This document shows, in pieces, positions 19,229-27,938 of a stretch of 64,000 nucleotides of DNA (positions are counted from its first letter, which is position 1; each line of letters starts with the position of its first letter). The stretch is from Roseiarcus sp963709185. GTDB lineage: Bacteria; Pseudomonadota; Alphaproteobacteria; Rhizobiales; Beijerinckiaceae. The notes beneath the pieces are model-generated. The model searched no databases, had not been told where the DNA came from, and saw only the letters and a program-made list of their open reading frames with translations. The stretch spans positions 310,001-374,000 of the forward strand of contig CAVPVQ010000023.1 of the NCBI GenBank assembly GCA_963709185.1, written 5' to 3'. The position numbers and the translations under genes were made by a program.

Positions 19229-20068
19229 TTGAGCCATGCGTCGACCGCCCACCGTCGCCCTGCTTCGCGGCGCAAGGCCCTGCCCGACCCCCCGCAACGC
19301 AGCTTCGTGGCCGAGGGCCATCGGGTCGGCGAGCCGGCCCGGCTGCGCAATGAAAACAATTCTGTCGCCGCCACTCTGGGTGGGGAAATCATCAAGGGCG
19401 CCTATCCGCCGGGCTCGCTGTTGCCGCACGAAAGCGTGCTGCTCGAGCGCTTCAAGGTCTCGCGCCCGACGCTGCGCGAGGCGTTCCGCGCGCTTGCCGC
19501 CAAGGGCCTGATCATTTCGCGCCAGCGGGTCGGCACCAGCGTTCGTCCGAAGGCGGAATGGAATACGCTGGATCCGGATTTTCTCGCCTGGCACCTGCAC
19601 ACCGCACTGACGATGGACTTCGTCGGCGATCTCTTCCAGTTGCGCCAATGGGTCGAACCGCAAGCGGCCTCGTTCGCCGCGCAGGCGGGCGACCCGAGCG
19701 CGCTCGCGCGCATCGCCGAGGCTTACGCCGACATGGACCGCTTCAAGAACGGCGGCGGCGATCTCATCGGCGCGGACCTGCGGTTCCACCAGGCCATTCT
19801 CGATGCGACCGGCAATCAGTTTATCGCCACGCTCGGCGGGCTCATCCGCACGGCGCTCGTCGGCTCGTTCAAGGTCGGCTGGCGCGGCGCCGTCATCAAG
19901 GACGACCGCCTTCGCCAGCACCGCGCCGTGTTGCTGGCGATCGAGGCGCGCGCGCCCGACGACGCGCGCGAGCGGATGGCCGAGCTGCTCCAGGATTCGA
20001 CCAACGACGTGCGCCGGGAGCTCGAGAAGAGCCATCGCGCGAAGGCGCGCGTCCGCGTCGATCCCTGA
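19229..20068 (+). CDS. GntR/FadR-family (FCD) transcriptional regulator
   Basis: A 279-residue regulator. The winged helix-turn-helix spans about residues 45-110 (LPHESVLLERFKVSRPTLREAFRALAAKGLI, then RQRVGTSV). An all-helical FCD ligand domain follows, with LRFHQAILDATGNQF and HRAVLLAIEARAPDDARERM supplying the metal/ligand His residues. FCD regulators usually respond to sugar acids or carboxylates. The TTG at 19229 is chosen for GGAG 7 bases upstream; another in-frame TTG at 19205 is possible. Control of the adjacent transporter and SDR is inferred from position. Confidence 0.83.
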   Translation: MSHASTAHRRPASRRKALPDPPQRSFVAEGHRVGEPARLRNENNSVAATLGGEIIKGAYPPGSLLPHESVLLERFKVSRPTLREAFRALAAKGLIISRQRVGTSVRPKAEWNTLDPDFLAWHLHTALTMDFVGDLFQLRQWVEPQAASFAAQAGDPSALARIAEAYADMDRFKNGGGDLIGADLRFHQAILDATGNQFIATLGGLIRTALVGSFKVGWRGAVIKDDRLRQHRAVLLAIEARAPDDARERMAELLQDSTNDVRRELEKSHRAKARVRVDP

Positions 20069-20075
20069 CGTACGC

Positions 20076-20822
20076 CTAGATGCAGCGCCCGCCGTCCACC
20101 TCCAGCACGACGCCGGTGAGGAACGAAGCTTCGTCGGAGGCGAGGAACAGCGCGGCGTTGGCCACGTCCTGCGGCGTCGAAAACCGGCCGAGCGGCACCG
20201 TCGCCTTGAACGCGGCGCGACGCTCGGGCGTGTCGGAGCCCAGAAACGTCGCCAGCAGCGGCGTCTCGCCGGCCACCGGGGCCAGCGCGCAGACGCGAAT
20301 GTTGTCGGGCGCGAATTCGACCGCCATCGATTTGGAGATCAGGTGAACCGCGCCTTTCGATGCATTGTAGACGGTGAGGCCAGGGCGGGGCCGCAGGGCC
20401 GCGGTGGAGCCGACATTCACGATGACGCCGCCGCCATTCTCGCGAAAATGCGGAACCAGCGCATGGGCCATCAGGAAGATTGACTTCACGTTGACCGCGA
20501 AAATGCGGTCGAATTCCGCTTCGTCGACCTCCAGCATCGGACGATTGCGGTGGGTCGTGCCGGCGTTGTTGACGACGCAGTCGACCCGGCCGAACGCCGC
20601 GATCGCCGCCGTGGCGGCCGCTTCGACCTGGTCCTTCTTCGACACGTCGCAGGTCAGCCCGATCGCCCCGACCCCGATCCTCGCCGCCGCCGCGTCAGCC
20701 AGGCGCCCGTTCAAATCAAGGCACGCGACCCGCGCCCCCTCCCGCGCAAAAGTTTCGGCGATCCCCAGGCCGAAGCCCTGTCCGGCGCCGGTGACGATGG
20801 CGGTCTTGGTCTCTAGACGCAT
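20076..20822 (-). CDS. SDR-family dehydrogenase
   Basis: A 248-residue classical short-chain dehydrogenase: cofactor motif TGAGQGFGLG near the N-terminus, NNAG, and the catalytic Ser/Tyr/Lys with YNASK. The dinucleotide-binding CLDLNG (Asp after beta 2) points to NAD rather than NADP. It ends in FLTGVVLEVDGGRCI. The ATG has GGAGGAAAG upstream. Convergent with the FadR-type regulator and near the sugar importer, it probably oxidises a sugar or sugar acid. The frame is open far upstream, opposite the GMP reductase gene, but that part is a shadow. Confidence 0.88.
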   Translation of the reverse strand: MRLETKTAIVTGAGQGFGLGIAETFAREGARVACLDLNGRLADAAAARIGVGAIGLTCDVSKKDQVEAAATAAIAAFGRVDCVVNNAGTTHRNRPMLEVDEAEFDRIFAVNVKSIFLMAHALVPHFRENGGGVIVNVGSTAALRPRPGLTVYNASKGAVHLISKSMAVEFAPDNIRVCALAPVAGETPLLATFLGSDTPERRAAFKATVPLGRFSTPQDVANAALFLASDEASFLTGVVLEVDGGRCI

Positions 20823-21011
20823 CTTTCCTCCAGATCCCGACGGGCCGGCCGCCGCGCGCCGGCAACTAGCACGCCGAGGCCGGGGTTGGCGACCGATCCC
20901 GGCGAAATCGCCGCTCCGGCGCCGCCGAAGGCCTTGAATGTGCTGACGCTGCGCCAGATATCGGGCATTGTGGCGGAACGCCGCCGTCCCTGCCCTTCCC
21001 CCGGATTTCCT

Positions 21012-22055
21012 ATGCGTATCGAGAGCGACATCAAGCTGGATTTCAAGGACGTGCTGATCCGTCCCAAGCGCTCGACCCTCGGTTCGCGCAACGAGGTCGA
21101 GGTTCACCGCACTTTCCGCTTTCTGCACACCGGCGCCGACTGGACCGGATTTCCGCTGATCGCCGCCAACATGGACGTCACCGGCACGCTGGCGATGGCG
21201 CGCGCGCTGGGGCGCCATCACGCGTTGACCGCCCTTCACAAGCACTACCCGGTCGACGCGCTCGCCGATTTTTTCGCCAGCCCCGACGGCGAGCACGCCT
21301 TCTATTCGATCGGCACCACCGAGGCCGATTTCGCCAAGCTCGCCAAGGTCAAGCAAAGAGCCGCGGTGCGGCTGCTCTGCCTCGACGTCGCCAACGGCTA
21401 TTCCGAGAAATTCCTCGATACGGTCAAGCGCGCCCGCGACGAAAACCCCGCGGCGATGATCATGGCCGGCAATGTGGTGACCGGCGACATGACGGAGGCG
21501 TTGATCCTGGCGGGGGCCGACGTCGTGAAGATCGGCATCGGCCCCGGCTCGGTCTGCACGACGCGCAAGGTGACCGGCGTCGGCTATCCCCAGCTCTCGG
21601 CGATCATCGAATGCGCCGACGCCGCGCATGGGCTCAAGGGCCAGGTGTGCGCCGATGGCGGGTGCACGTCGCCCGGCGACATCGCCAAGGCCTATGGCGC
21701 CGGCGCCGACTTCGTGATGTTAGGGGGCATGCTCGCCGGCCATGACGAATGCGACGGCGAAATCCGCTATGTCGAGCGCGACGGCGAACGGATCCCGGTC
21801 GGCATGGGTTTCTACGGAATGTCGTCGGAAGCGGCGATGAAGAAATACGCCGGCGGCGTCGCCGCCTATCGCGCCGCCGAGGGCAAGAGCGTCGAGACGC
21901 CCTATCGCGGGCCGGTCGACAACACGATGGGCGAAATCATGGGCGGCCTGCGCTCGATGATGACCTATATCGGCGCGACGCAACTGAAAGAAGTGCCCAA
22001 GCGCACGACCTTCGTCCGCGTCACCGCGCTGACCAACGACGTGTTCGGGGGATAG
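21012..22055 (+). CDS. guaC: GMP reductase
   Basis: A 347-residue IMPDH/GMPR-family enzyme without CBS domains, the exact size of E. coli GuaC. The catalytic cysteine is Cys182 in GPGSVCTTRKVTGVGYPQ. ADGGCTSPGD, FVMLGGMLAGHDE and the C-terminal MSSEAAMKKYAGG are GMPR features. It deaminates GMP to IMP with NADPH in purine interconversion, functionally linked to adenine deaminase at 3.2 kb though not adjacent. The start was placed at MRIESDIKLDFKDVLI, as in the family. Confidence 0.94.
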   Translation: MRIESDIKLDFKDVLIRPKRSTLGSRNEVEVHRTFRFLHTGADWTGFPLIAANMDVTGTLAMARALGRHHALTALHKHYPVDALADFFASPDGEHAFYSIGTTEADFAKLAKVKQRAAVRLLCLDVANGYSEKFLDTVKRARDENPAAMIMAGNVVTGDMTEALILAGADVVKIGIGPGSVCTTRKVTGVGYPQLSAIIECADAAHGLKGQVCADGGCTSPGDIAKAYGAGADFVMLGGMLAGHDECDGEIRYVERDGERIPVGMGFYGMSSEAAMKKYAGGVAAYRAAEGKSVETPYRGPVDNTMGEIMGGLRSMMTYIGATQLKEVPKRTTFVRVTALTNDVFGG

Positions 22056-22059
22056 GGCG

Positions 22060-22644
22060 TCAGTTCGGATAAGGGTTGACGAACAGCCCGACCATTCCGG
22101 CCGCCGCCTTGGCGTGGCCCTGCAGTTTCTCCCAGAGTTCCGGCACCGTCAGTCCCGGCGGCAGGTCCTTGGGGTCGAGGTCGGTGGCGATCACCACGAA
22201 CGTGTAATGATGCGGCGAGCCGCGCGGCGTGCAGGGGCCGGAATAGGCGCCGACGCCCATCGTGCTTTTGCCGCCGACATATTTGTCCGACGGCTTGCTG
22301 ACCTCGCCCTCGGCGAACGAGGTTACGTCCGGTGCAATGCCATAGGCGAGCCAGTGATAGACGCCGAGTCCCCGCTTGCCCTCCGGGTCGATCATCGTCA
22401 GCGCGAAGCTGCGGGTCCCCTCGGGCGCGCCGGACCACGCCAGTTGCGGTGACACGTTGTCGCCGACGCAATTGGCCGCGCCCGCCGTGTTGTTGGAAAC
22501 CTTTTTCGGCATCAAGGCGCCATCCTTGAAGGTGGTCGAGGTCAGCGCGAAGGGTTCGGCCGCCGCGACAGCGTCGGCGCCGCAGAGCGCGAGCGCCGCG
22601 GCGCCCGCCGCCAACAACCACCCTTTCGTCCGCCTGCCCGTCAT
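22060..22644 (-). CDS. YbhB/YbcL-type PEBP (Raf-kinase-inhibitor-like) protein, secreted
   Basis: A 194-residue protein with a Sec signal peptide (about 28 residues, cleavage near VAAAEP). The PEBP fold follows, with NVSPQLAWSGAPEGTRSFALTMIDP, VYHWLAYGI and GPCTPRGSPHHYTFVV. Bacterial PEBPs of this type sit in the periplasm; their ligand is unknown. GGGAGAG lies before the ATG. The stop is 5 bases from the guaC stop on the other strand. Confidence 0.87.
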   Translation of the reverse strand: MTGRRTKGWLLAAGAAALALCGADAVAAAEPFALTSTTFKDGALMPKKVSNNTAGAANCVGDNVSPQLAWSGAPEGTRSFALTMIDPEGKRGLGVYHWLAYGIAPDVTSFAEGEVSKPSDKYVGGKSTMGVGAYSGPCTPRGSPHHYTFVVIATDLDPKDLPPGLTVPELWEKLQGHAKAAAGMVGLFVNPYPN

Positions 22645-23111
22645 GTCGCGCTCTCCCTTGTCTCGGCGCCAAATGTTCGTTCATCGCCTGACGCTTCGTC
22701 CCAACAATGCACCCGCCCGTCGGCCGCCGCCAGCCACGATGTCGCGAGCCCCCGCCGCCGTTCGGAAACCGACCGCCCGATCTTTGAAGCACGCTTCCGC
22801 ATTTTCCGAAACAAGCTGTCGCGATCTCGGCGACGAATTGTCGCCGCCAGCATGAGGACGCGAAGGCGGCCAAACTGGCGGTATTGACCGCCCGGCGCCG
22901 AACTGGCTTTTGCACGATCCGCCGTCGTTTGCGAGGACTCAACGATGGTTCAGGCTTGCAACGAGCCTTGAACCGCCGCACATTTGGCAGCCGGCGTCGA
23001 TCCGGGGGCCGACAGCGAGGGAGGTCCGCGAAACTCGCGTCTTGACCACCGGTCGTCGCCAATCAGGTCAACGCGACCATCGGCGCGGCGCGCCAACCAG
23101 CGAGGAAAGTC
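22645..23111. other. 467-base spacer with no recognised gene
   Basis: Open frames here are short and show no family features. The region must hold the divergent promoters for the PEBP gene and the Hcp-fusion gene. GAGGAAAG close to 23105 is the ribosome binding site for the latter. No palindrome, repeat or RNA was recognised. Confidence 0.4.
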
Positions 23112-24095
23112 ATGCCCACGGTGATCGATGCCGAAGACGACGGCGGGCCGATCTGGAACGTCGAAGAGAGAATCGGGCTGGGCTCGACCGGCGACGACGT
23201 CAGGCTGGTTCAATATCTGGTCGCCCGGTATGGGATGTGGGAGGGCACGCCCGGCTATCTCACGGTTGAGGATGTCGACGGCGTCTGGGATGCGAAAACC
23301 GCCGCCTCGTTTCTTCTCTACGAACAGACCGCGACCTCGGTGGTGACCAACGGATTTGTCTATCCTGTCAAACCCCACACCGATTTTCTTCATGTCGGGG
23401 TGCACGGATTTCTTCATCATATCGTGTCGCTGCAGGAATATTACTGCGCGATCATCTCGGAAAAGCCGGTCGGCGGCGTCGACTCGCACATCGTCATGGC
23501 GATCGCTGATGACGGGATGTGTCCCAGCGAACTCGCCTTTGCTCTGAGGACGACCCACGCCAAGGGCGGCCATTCACACGCGCACGGCGCGGGGGCCGGC
23601 GGGGCCGGCGGCGGTCAAAGTGATTTCTTCCTCAAGATCGACGGCGTCGAGGGCGAGTCGCAGGACGACAAGCACAAGAACGAGATTCATATCACCTCGT
23701 TCAGCATCAAGGCGACCAACGCCGGATCGGGCCATACCGACAAGGGCTCAGGCGTCGGCAAGGCGCATGTCCACGACATCGACGTCACCAAGGAAGTCGA
23801 CAAGGCCTCGCCCAACATCTTTCTCAATTGCGTCACCGGCAAGCATCACCCCAAGGCGACGATCGTCGCGCGCAAGGCCGGCGAGAAGCCGCACGAATAT
23901 CTGAAGATCACGCTGGAGGAAGTGTTCATCTCCGACTACCAGTTGAGGGCCAAGAAGGACGGCGAGACGCCGGTCGAGAGCTTTTCGCTCAACTTCGCTT
24001 CGGTCGAACAGGAGCACAAGGTGCAGAACGCCGACGGCAGTGCGGGCGCGGCGAACAAGAAGAAGTTCGACGCCAAGAAGCACAAGGCGGCGTGA
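23112..24095 (+). CDS. Hcp1-domain (type VI secretion tube) protein fused to an N-terminal peptidoglycan-binding-like domain
   Basis: A 327-residue protein. Residues 170-305 match the Hcp1/EvpC family: DFFLKIDGVEGESQD, IHITSFSIK, a variable loop, GKAHVHDIDVTKEVDKASPNIFLNCVTGKH, then the beta strands ending SFSLNFASVEQEH. Hcp forms the hexameric inner tube of the type VI secretion system. Residues 20-145 are an extra domain beginning LGSTGDDVRLVQYLVARYG and VDGVWDAKTAASFLLY, like peptidoglycan-binding repeats. The two are joined by a Gly/His-rich linker (150-169). The C-terminus is lysine rich. No other T6SS gene lies in the window. It may be a specialised Hcp with a cargo or wall-binding domain. 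Confidence 0.75.
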   Translation: MPTVIDAEDDGGPIWNVEERIGLGSTGDDVRLVQYLVARYGMWEGTPGYLTVEDVDGVWDAKTAASFLLYEQTATSVVTNGFVYPVKPHTDFLHVGVHGFLHHIVSLQEYYCAIISEKPVGGVDSHIVMAIADDGMCPSELAFALRTTHAKGGHSHAHGAGAGGAGGGQSDFFLKIDGVEGESQDDKHKNEIHITSFSIKATNAGSGHTDKGSGVGKAHVHDIDVTKEVDKASPNIFLNCVTGKHHPKATIVARKAGEKPHEYLKITLEEVFISDYQLRAKKDGETPVESFSLNFASVEQEHKVQNADGSAGAANKKKFDAKKHKAA

Positions 24096-24109
24096 GCGGG
24101 GCGCCTCCT

Positions 24110-24134
24110 CTTCTCCCGCCGAAGGCGGGAGAAG
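24110..24134. terminator. bidirectional hairpin terminator
   Basis: A perfect 11-bp stem (CTTCTCCCGCC / GGCGGGAGAAG) with loop GAA, between the converging Hcp-fusion and aldehyde dehydrogenase genes. It has no strong T-tract. Its arms match the GGGAGAAG core of the interspersed repeats, so it may be a reduced copy of those elements. Confidence 0.5.
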
Positions 24135-24145
24135 GGCCTGCCCCC

Positions 24146-25621
24146 TCACCCGTGGTTGATCACGATCGTCTTCGTCGCGCAGAATTCGTAGAGCGCCTCG
24201 AAGCCTTTCTCGCGGCCGTGGCCGGATTTCTTGACGCCGCCGAACGGCAGTTCGACGCCGCCGCCGGCGCCGTAGCCATTGACGAACACCTGGCCGCAGC
24301 GCATCGCGCGGGCGACGCGGATCGAGCGTTTGGCGTCGCGCGTCCACACCCCCGCCACCAGGCCGTAGGGCGTGCCGTTGGCCAGCGCGACGGCGTCGGC
24401 CTCGTCGTCGAAAGGCATCAGCGACAGCACCGGGCCGAACACTTCCTCGTTGGCCAGCGCGTCCGCGCGCGGCACGTCGCCGAACAGCGTCGGCGTGACA
24501 TAGAAGCCGCCGTCTGGCGCGTCAGCGTCGACCATCCCTTGCGCGAGAACCCGCCGGCCCTGCTCGCGCGCCCGCGCCAGATAGCCCTCGACCCGCGCGC
24601 GCTGCCTGGCGTTGATCATCGCGCCCATGTCGCGGTCGCGGTCATGCGCACCGGCGCGCACCTTGGCGAAGCGCTCGGCGATCGCCGACGAAAACGCCGC
24701 ATAGGCCGAGCGCTCGATCAGCACGCGCGAACCGGCCGAACAGGTCTGGCCGCCGTTCTGGACGATCGCGTTGATGATGACCGGCAGCGCCGCCTCGAGG
24801 TCGGCGTCGGCGAACAGGAGTTGCGGCGACTTGCCGCCGAGCTCCATCGTGCAGCCGACATTGTTCCGCGCCGCCGCCGCCTGGATCGCCGCGCCGGTCG
24901 CCGGCGAGCCGGTGAACGAAATATAATCGACGCCGGGATCGCCGGACAAAGCCGCGCCGGCCTCGGCGCCGAGACCCGCCACGATGTTGAGCGCGCCATC
25001 GGGGAAGCCGACATCCCGCGCCAGTTCGGCGATGCGGATCACGCTGAGGCAGGCGTCCTCGGCCGGCTTGGCCACGCAGGCGTTGCCGCAGGCGAGCGCG
25101 GCGCCGACCGAGCGCGAGAAAATCTGGGCGGGATAGTTCCACGGGACGATATGGCCTGTGACGCCGTGCGGGTCACGCACCACCGCGACGGTGTAGCCGT
25201 TGAGGAACGGCAGGGTGTCGCCGTGCAATTTGTCGGCGGCCGCGCCGTAGAACTCGAAATAGCGCGCCGCGGCGGTCATGTCGGCGACGCCTTGCTTCAG
25301 CGGCTTGCCGGTGTCGCGCAACTCCAGCGCCGCCAGTTCGGGCGCGTGGTCGGCGATCGCCTGGCCGAGCTTGATCAGCAAACGGCCGCGCTCGATCGCG
25401 GTGAGCCGCCCCCAGGCGCCCTCGAACGCCTTTCGCGCCGCCGCGAGCGCCGCCGTCACGTCGGCAGGCCCGCTGCGCGCGATGCGGGCGAAGGCGAGGC
25501 CGTCGGACGGGCACACCACATCGAGAAAGCGTCCGTCCGCCGCCTCGCCGCTGACCCCGCCGATGAGATTGGCGTAAAGCGGCAAAGCCGCGCCCACGCG
25601 TTCTGTCGATCGAATGTTCAT
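24146..25621 (-). CDS. NAD(P)-dependent aldehyde dehydrogenase
   Basis: A 491-residue ALDH-superfamily enzyme. Motifs in order: VPWNYPAQIF, FTGSPATG, catalytic-base ELGGKSPQLLF, nucleophile NGGQTCSAGSR, and EEVFGPVLSLMPF near the end. It oxidises an aldehyde to the acid; betaine aldehyde or gamma-aminobutyraldehyde-type substrates are possible but not decidable. The start at 25621 has GGAGG upstream; a longer frame to 25690 is non-coding. Divergent from acetoacetate decarboxylase. Confidence 0.9.
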   Translation of the reverse strand: MNIRSTERVGAALPLYANLIGGVSGEAADGRFLDVVCPSDGLAFARIARSGPADVTAALAAARKAFEGAWGRLTAIERGRLLIKLGQAIADHAPELAALELRDTGKPLKQGVADMTAAARYFEFYGAAADKLHGDTLPFLNGYTVAVVRDPHGVTGHIVPWNYPAQIFSRSVGAALACGNACVAKPAEDACLSVIRIAELARDVGFPDGALNIVAGLGAEAGAALSGDPGVDYISFTGSPATGAAIQAAAARNNVGCTMELGGKSPQLLFADADLEAALPVIINAIVQNGGQTCSAGSRVLIERSAYAAFSSAIAERFAKVRAGAHDRDRDMGAMINARQRARVEGYLARAREQGRRVLAQGMVDADAPDGGFYVTPTLFGDVPRADALANEEVFGPVLSLMPFDDEADAVALANGTPYGLVAGVWTRDAKRSIRVARAMRCGQVFVNGYGAGGGVELPFGGVKKSGHGREKGFEALYEFCATKTIVINHG

Positions 25622-25776
25622 GGCGGCCTCCAGTTGATCTGGCGGGGGTTTAGCAGGATTGGCTAAGCTCCGCGAGAGGCCCCGGCGCACCCGGCCGATC
25701 GTTTTCCGGCTGTCACAAAACGCAAATAGCGTTCCTTCCGGCCGCCGGGAACGCGCGCCACGACGGAGCCCTCTCC

Positions 25777-26568
25777 ATGAAAATTTCGGATGTCCGCCTG
25801 AAGGCGAGCGCGATGCCGCTCACCAATCCCTCCTATCCCCCCGGTCCCTATCGCTTCTACAACCGCGAATTCCTGGTGATCGCCTATCGGACCGATCTCG
25901 ACGCCTTGCGCGCCGTCGTTCCCGAGCCGCTCGAGGTGACCAATCCGATCGTCAAATACGAATTCATCCGGATGCCGGATTCGACCGGGTTCGGCGACTA
26001 CACCGAGACCGGGCAGGTCATTCCCGTCTCCTACAAGGGGGAAAAGGGCGCCTTCGTGCATTCGATGTTTCTCGACGACGAGGCGCCGATCGCCGGCGGC
26101 CGGGAGATCTGGGGGTTCCCCAAGAAGCTCGCTTCGCCGAAGCTGTCCCACGAAAACGAGGTGCTGGTCGGAACCTTGCACTATGGGTCGGTGCTCTGCG
26201 CGGTCGCCACGATGGGCTACAAGCACCGGATCCTTCCCGCCGACCCGATCCTGCGCGCGCTCGACGAGCCCAACTTTCTCCTGAAGATCGTGCCGCATGT
26301 CGATGGGACCCTGCGGGTGTGCGAACTCGTGCGCTACCACTTGCAGGATGTCGACCTGAAGGGCGCCTGGGGCGGGCCGGCGGCGCTCGAACTGTTCCAG
26401 CACGTGATGGCCGACGTCGCCAAGCTGCCGGTGCTCGAAGTGATCGGCGGCACGCATTTCGTCGCCGACCTGACCCTGGGCCTTGGCGAAGTCGTGCACG
26501 ACTATCTCGCCGAGCCGTCGCAGGCCGAACCCGCATTGAGCGCGCTGAAGCTGGGAGCCGCGCAATGA
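25777..26568 (+). CDS. adc: acetoacetate decarboxylase
   Basis: A 263-residue protein with the diagnostic GREIWGFPKKLASP, whose second lysine forms the Schiff base with acetoacetate. RFYNREFLVIAYRTD and VPEPLEV match the family N-terminal part. It would turn acetoacetate into acetone and CO2. Its TGA overlaps the ATG of the patatin gene. The pairing with a patatin of this type recurs in alphaproteobacteria and suggests a link to polyhydroxybutyrate or ketone-body metabolism, which is inference. Confidence 0.92.
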   Translation: MKISDVRLKASAMPLTNPSYPPGPYRFYNREFLVIAYRTDLDALRAVVPEPLEVTNPIVKYEFIRMPDSTGFGDYTETGQVIPVSYKGEKGAFVHSMFLDDEAPIAGGREIWGFPKKLASPKLSHENEVLVGTLHYGSVLCAVATMGYKHRILPADPILRALDEPNFLLKIVPHVDGTLRVCELVRYHLQDVDLKGAWGGPAALELFQHVMADVAKLPVLEVIGGTHFVADLTLGLGEVVHDYLAEPSQAEPALSALKLGAAQ

Positions 26569-27734
26569 ACGAGATGTCCACGCGGCGCGCCACGGGCCGG
26601 CCCGCCGCCGATATTTCTTCCATCGTCAACAAATACGAACGGGTCGCGCTGGTGCTGCAGGGCGGCGGCGCGCTGGGGGCCTATCAGGCCGGCGTCTACG
26701 AGGCGCTGGCGCAGGCCAATTGCGAGCCGAACTGGATTTCCGGCGTCTCGATCGGCGCCATCAACTCGTCGATCATCGCCGGCAATCCGCCGGAAAAGCG
26801 GCTCGCCGCGCTGGAGACGTTCTGGAACACCATTTCCGGGCGCAAAATCTGGCTGCACACGCCGGAGGGCGATTTCTACCGGGATCTGCGCAACCAGACC
26901 AGCGCGATGATGACCATCATGTTCGGCCAGCCGGGATTTTTCAAGCCGCGGCCGCAGAGCGCGTGGTTCTCGCCGGCGGGCGCCGACGCCGCTCTCAGCC
27001 ACTATGATTCCTCGGAATTGAAGGAGACGCTCGAGAAGCTCGTCGACTTCGACCTGCTCAACGACGGACGGAAGCGGCTGAGCGTCGGCGCGGTGAATGT
27101 CCGCACCGGCAATTTCGTCTATTTCGACTCCCGCAAGATGCGCATCGGCCCGGAGCACATCATGGCGTCGGGCGCCCTGCCCCCGGCGCTGCCGGCGATC
27201 AAGATCGAAGGCGAATATTACTGGGACGGCGGCATCGTCTCGAACACGCCGCTGCAATATCTGCTCGATCAGGAGCCGACGGAATCCTCGCTGGTCTTTC
27301 AGGTCGACCTGTTCAGCGCGCGCGGCGAACTGCCGCGACAGATGGCCGACGTGCTGGCGCGCCAGAAAGACATCACCTATTCCAGCCGGACGCGCCAGAA
27401 CACCGACACCTACGCCCGCGTCCACGCGCTGAAAATGAAGCTGCTCGGCGCCTTGCAGCGGGTGCCCGAGGACAAGCTGAGCCGCGGCGAAAGAGACCTG
27501 ATCGAGGAATATTCAAAATCGGGCGAGGTCAACATCGTGCACCTCATCTACCAGCACAAGGAATATGAGGGCCACGCCAAGGATTATGAATTCTCGGGCA
27601 CCTCGATGCGCGAGCATTGGGAGTCGGGATACGAGGACACCTTGCGCACGCTGCGGCATCCGGAATGGCTGACGCGATCGTCGATCCGTCACGGCGTGTC
27701 CATTCATGACTTGCATCGCGAGGATCCGACCTGA
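26565..27734 (+). CDS. patatin-like phospholipase (DUF3734-type C-terminus)
   Basis: A 389-residue protein with the patatin elements: oxyanion hole LQGGGALGAYQAG, nucleophile elbow GVSIG (Ser62) and the dyad Asp in YYWDGGIVSN (near 220). The C-terminal 150 residues (DVLARQKDITYSSRTRQ, VNIVHLIYQHKEYEGHAKDYEFS) correspond to the DUF3734 extension. Patatins hydrolyse acyl esters of lipids. No signal peptide, so cytoplasmic or membrane-peripheral. Translationally coupled to acetoacetate decarboxylase by a 4-base overlap. Confidence 0.9.
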   Translation: MNEMSTRRATGRPAADISSIVNKYERVALVLQGGGALGAYQAGVYEALAQANCEPNWISGVSIGAINSSIIAGNPPEKRLAALETFWNTISGRKIWLHTPEGDFYRDLRNQTSAMMTIMFGQPGFFKPRPQSAWFSPAGADAALSHYDSSELKETLEKLVDFDLLNDGRKRLSVGAVNVRTGNFVYFDSRKMRIGPEHIMASGALPPALPAIKIEGEYYWDGGIVSNTPLQYLLDQEPTESSLVFQVDLFSARGELPRQMADVLARQKDITYSSRTRQNTDTYARVHALKMKLLGALQRVPEDKLSRGERDLIEEYSKSGEVNIVHLIYQHKEYEGHAKDYEFSGTSMREHWESGYEDTLRTLRHPEWLTRSSIRHGVSIHDLHREDPT

Positions 27735-27768
27735 GTGGCCCGCGGCGGCAAAATTGAAGGTGCGTGTC

Positions 27769-27936
27769 CCCTCTCCCCTTGCGGGAGAAAGTGTCATGCG
27801 GAGCATGACGGATGAGGGGAGTCGAGCCAAACGAGACGGCTTGGAGCCGCGTCATTCAAAGTCGTCTCGCTACGCTCGACCACCCCTCATCCGACCTCGC
27901 TTCGCGAGGGCACCTTCTCCCGCAAGGGGAGAAGGG
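27769..27936. repeat. paired palindromic interspersed repeat (copy 1)
   Basis: Two inverted copies of one element face each other: left arm about 27769-27822 (CCCCTTGCGGGAGAAAG ... CGGATGAGGGG) and right arm about 27881-27936 (CCCCTCATCCG ... CTTCTCCCGCAAGGGGAGAAGG). The whole can fold into one long hairpin. The same core occurs near 44200, 50038 and 57700. It supplies the GGGAGAAGG ribosome binding site of the next gene. Confidence 0.8.
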
Positions 27937-27938
27937 CC

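Noticed and set aside
20823..21629. Upstream extension of the SDR gene to 517 codons
   Set aside because: The extension runs opposite guaC and reads as low-complexity sequence, while GGAGGAAAG directly precedes ATG 20822.
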